The translations under genes were made by a program, and so were the position numbers. From Castellaniella sp041677825 (GTDB taxonomy: Bacteria > Pseudomonadota > Gammaproteobacteria > Burkholderiales > Burkholderiaceae_B): a DNA stretch of 64,000 bases. Of the stretch, positions 62,356 through 64,000 are shown piece after piece. The notes under the pieces are model-generated. The model did not search any database and was not told where the DNA came from. It saw nothing but the letters and a program-made list of their open reading frames with translations. Within the stretch, counting starts at the first letter, position 1; every line of letters starts with the position of its first letter. The stretch spans positions 62,001 through 126,000 of the forward strand of contig NZ_JBAYPG010000003.1 in assembly GCF_041677825.1 (NCBI RefSeq), written 5' to 3'.

Positions 62356-64000
62356 ATGTCCGATGCCATTATATTGGAGCCGGCCCTCACGTGGTCGGGC
62401 TGCCTGCGCCGCTATCTCGATGCACATCCGCAGGCACGCGAAGGCCTGCTGGCCGATGCCCATCAGCCCCTGACCCGCAAGACGCTGGCCGGCTGGTTTG
62501 ACGCGCTTGCGCTGGCCGATCCCGAATTGCCACGGCCCGAACTGGCCAGGCGCCTGCGGCAATTGCGTCGGCGCGTGTTCCAGACGCTCATGGTTCGCGA
62601 CCTGAACAGCCAGGCCGCATTGCATGAAGTGGTCTCGGCCATGTCCCAGCTGGCCGATCTGGCCACAGGCAGTGCCTATGCCTGCGCACAGCGTGAGCTT
62701 GGGCGGCGCCACGGCCTGCCGCGTGGGGCCCGCAGCGGCGCCCCCCAGGACATGCTGATTCTGGGCATGGGCAAACTCGGCGGCCAGGAGCTGAACGTGT
62801 CGTCGGACATCGACCTGATCATGCTGTATGAAGAAGACGGCGAAACCAATGGTGAACGCCCGCTCAGCCACCAGGAATTCCACGGCCGCACGGTCCGGCT
62901 GATGAGTACCATTCTCTCCGAGCCCGATACCGATGGCCTCGTATTTCGCACCGATCTGCGCCTGCGCCCCGATGGCAGCAGCGGGCCGCTGGCCTGGAGC
63001 CTGCAGGCGCTGGAACACTACCTCATCCACCAGGGGCGCGAGTGGGAACGCTATGCGTGGCTCAAGGCACGCCTGATCCACTGCCCCCTGCACGATGGCG
63101 CACAATACCAGGCCCAGAGGCACCGGCTGGAGGCGCTGCGTCGCTCATTCGTCTACCGCAAATACCTGGACTTCGACACGCTTTCCGCCCTGCGTGAACT
63201 GCGTGAACGCATACGCCACGACTGGCAGCAGCGCGCCCACGCAAGGCGTGGAGTCGATGCCTGGCACAACATCAAGTTGGGCGAAGGCGGCATCCGGGAA
63301 ATCGAGTTCGTGGTGCAGCTCAACCAGTTGATCCGCGGCGGACAACAGCCTTCGCTGCAACAGCGCAATCTGCTGGCGGCCCTGCACAAGCAGCGCCGTG
63401 CGGGCCTTCTGGCCGAAGACGACATGCGCACGATCGAATCTGCCTACGTCTTCCTGCGCCAGCTCGAGCACCGCCTGCAGTACCGCGAAGATGAGCAGAC
63501 CCATCTGTTGCCGCGCGACAGCGGCACCCTGGCGGCCCTGGCCCAAAGCATGGGGTTCGAACGAACCGAAGACTTCACCTCCCGCCTGCAGGAGCACCGT
63601 GACCGGGTCAGCCACTACTTCCACGATGCATTCCGGATGGCTGGGGTGGCTGACAGGCCTGCCGGCGGCCGCCTTGCGGCCCAGCCACAGCCGCCAGCCG
63701 CCAGCCCCGGGGCGGCCCCGGTCGATGGCCCGGTGCAGGATGACATGCAGACACGCCTGCAGGCACTATTGAACGGCAGTCGGGTACGCAGCCTGCCCCC
63801 TGCCAGCCGGCAGCGCCTCGACGCATTGCGCCCCCATCTGCAACAGGCGGCCTTGCAGACGGATGATCCGGTTCTGACCCTGCAGCGCATGCTCAACCTG
63901 CTCGAGCACATCATGCAGCGCAGCGCCTACCTGGCCCTGCTGTCCGAATATCCGGAAACACTGGCCCGCGTTGCGCGCATCGTGCATGCCAGCCCCTGGG
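62356..64000 (+). CDS. glnE: glutamine synthetase adenylyltransferase/deadenylase, N-terminal part (runs off window end)
   Basis: About 548 codons are visible and the frame stays open to the edge. The protein begins MSDAIILEPALTWSGCLRRY, has the nucleotidyltransferase signature GMGKLGGQELNVSSDIDLIM near residue 138, TDLRLRPDGSSGPLAWSL, and NIKLGEGGIREIEFVVQLNQ, all typical of the N-terminal deadenylase half of GlnE. GlnE adds or removes AMP on glutamine synthetase in response to PII and glutamine. ATG 62356 has GGAG just upstream with short spacing; ATG 62344 in the same frame is an alternative. Divergent from yhdP. Confidence 0.93.
   Translation, partial: MSDAIILEPALTWSGCLRRYLDAHPQAREGLLADAHQPLTRKTLAGWFDALALADPELPRPELARRLRQLRRRVFQTLMVRDLNSQAALHEVVSAMSQLADLATGSAYACAQRELGRRHGLPRGARSGAPQDMLILGMGKLGGQELNVSSDIDLIMLYEEDGETNGERPLSHQEFHGRTVRLMSTILSEPDTDGLVFRTDLRLRPDGSSGPLAWSLQALEHYLIHQGREWERYAWLKARLIHCPLHDGAQYQAQRHRLEALRRSFVYRKYLDFDTLSALRELRERIRHDWQQRAHARRGVDAWHNIKLGEGGIREIEFVVQLNQLIRGGQQPSLQQRNLLAALHKQRRAGLLAEDDMRTIESAYVFLRQLEHRLQYREDEQTHLLPRDSGTLAALAQSMGFERTEDFTSRLQEHRDRVSHYFHDAFRMAGVADRPAGGRLAAQPQPPAASPGAAPVDGPVQDDMQTRLQALLNGSRVRSLPPASRQRLDALRPHLQQAALQTDDPVLTLQRMLNLLEHIMQRSAYLALLSEYPETLARVARIVHASPW

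Noticed and set aside
62329..63123. Upstream extension of the yhdP frame by 265 residues
   Set aside because: It is antisense to glnE; the YhdP membrane anchor starts right after ATG 62328.

Overview
The window is a stretch of high-GC bacterial chromosome. It has the gene order and protein character of a betaproteobacterium of the order Burkholderiales, most likely an Alcaligenaceae-type organism (Bordetella / Castellaniella / Pusillimonas relatives). The main clues are rpsU-dnaG-rpoD with a Lys/Ala-rich RpoD tail, the run ndk-rlmN-rodZ-like-ispG-hisS-yfgM-bamB-der-hisC-hfq-hflX-hflK-hflC-hisZ-purA, parE-parC, and trxA-rho. The genus call is inference; no 16S rRNA, tRNA, CRISPR array, insertion sequence or prophage was seen. 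Genes are tightly packed, with many ATGA stop/start overlaps and no gene-free stretch longer than about 210 bases.

Region by region. (1) 1-6.6 kb: the start of a class V aminotransferase, a BenE-type transporter, and a Liv-type ABC uptake operon (binding protein, LivH-like permease, fused LivM-LivG) behind a phthalate-dioxygenase-reductase-like flavin/[2Fe-2S] protein. (2) 6.6-11.3 kb: the macromolecular synthesis operon rpsU-dnaG-rpoD; dnaG starts at TTG directly after the rpsU stop, and rpoD carries a 15-bp repeat array encoding a basic tail. (3) 11.5-27.2 kb: a long leftward run of housekeeping genes for purine and histidine synthesis, the HflKC protease regulator, HflX, Hfq, ribosome assembly (Der), the outer-membrane assembly lipoprotein BamB, isoprenoid synthesis (IspG), tRNA charging (HisS) and rRNA/tRNA methylation (RlmN). 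(4) 27.3-33.3 kb: valS, a small divergent redox locus (ArsR-type repressor plus DUF2892 membrane protein against an AhpD-like protein), a PfkB-family kinase and a YghU-type glutathione transferase.

(5) 33.3-38.1 kb: a purine-ring catabolic cluster. PuuD oxidises urate, HiuH hydrolyses 5-hydroxyisourate, PuuE opens allantoin and Alc splits allantoate. A GntR-family regulator is transcribed divergently from hiuH-puuD across promoters that occupy the same 29 bp. The OHCU decarboxylase expected between HiuH and PuuE is not in the window. A 60-codon remnant of an M20 peptidase lies just past alc. (6) 38.1-47.3 kb: a leftward, translationally coupled type IVb pilus operon with R64-like order (PilL/TcpQ-type lipoprotein, PilN secretin, PilO, PilP, PilQ ATPase, PilR, PilS prepilin, PilV tip protein). 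It has no pilM, pilT, pilU or rci/shufflon and no conjugation genes. This is the most accessory-looking part of the window.

(7) 47.4-55.5 kb: a leftward unit parE-parC followed by a ferredoxin-reductase-like protein, a DadA-type D-amino-acid dehydrogenase and an orphan ABC binding protein, ending at a strong hairpin terminator. (8) 55.6-58.7 kb: trxA, rho and gdhA rightward, ending at a bidirectional terminator. (9) 58.7-64 kb: the large YhdP/AsmA-like envelope protein leftward, and divergent from it the start of glnE, which runs off the window.

The candidates for something less ordinary are the chromosomal R64-like pilus operon with a VirB9-like/TcpQ chimeric lipoprotein, the ArsR-DUF2892 / AhpD redox locus with paired palindromes, the repeat-encoded basic tail on the housekeeping sigma factor, and the overlapping divergent promoters of the urate cluster. 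All functions are read from sequence motifs and family knowledge; no database search was run.
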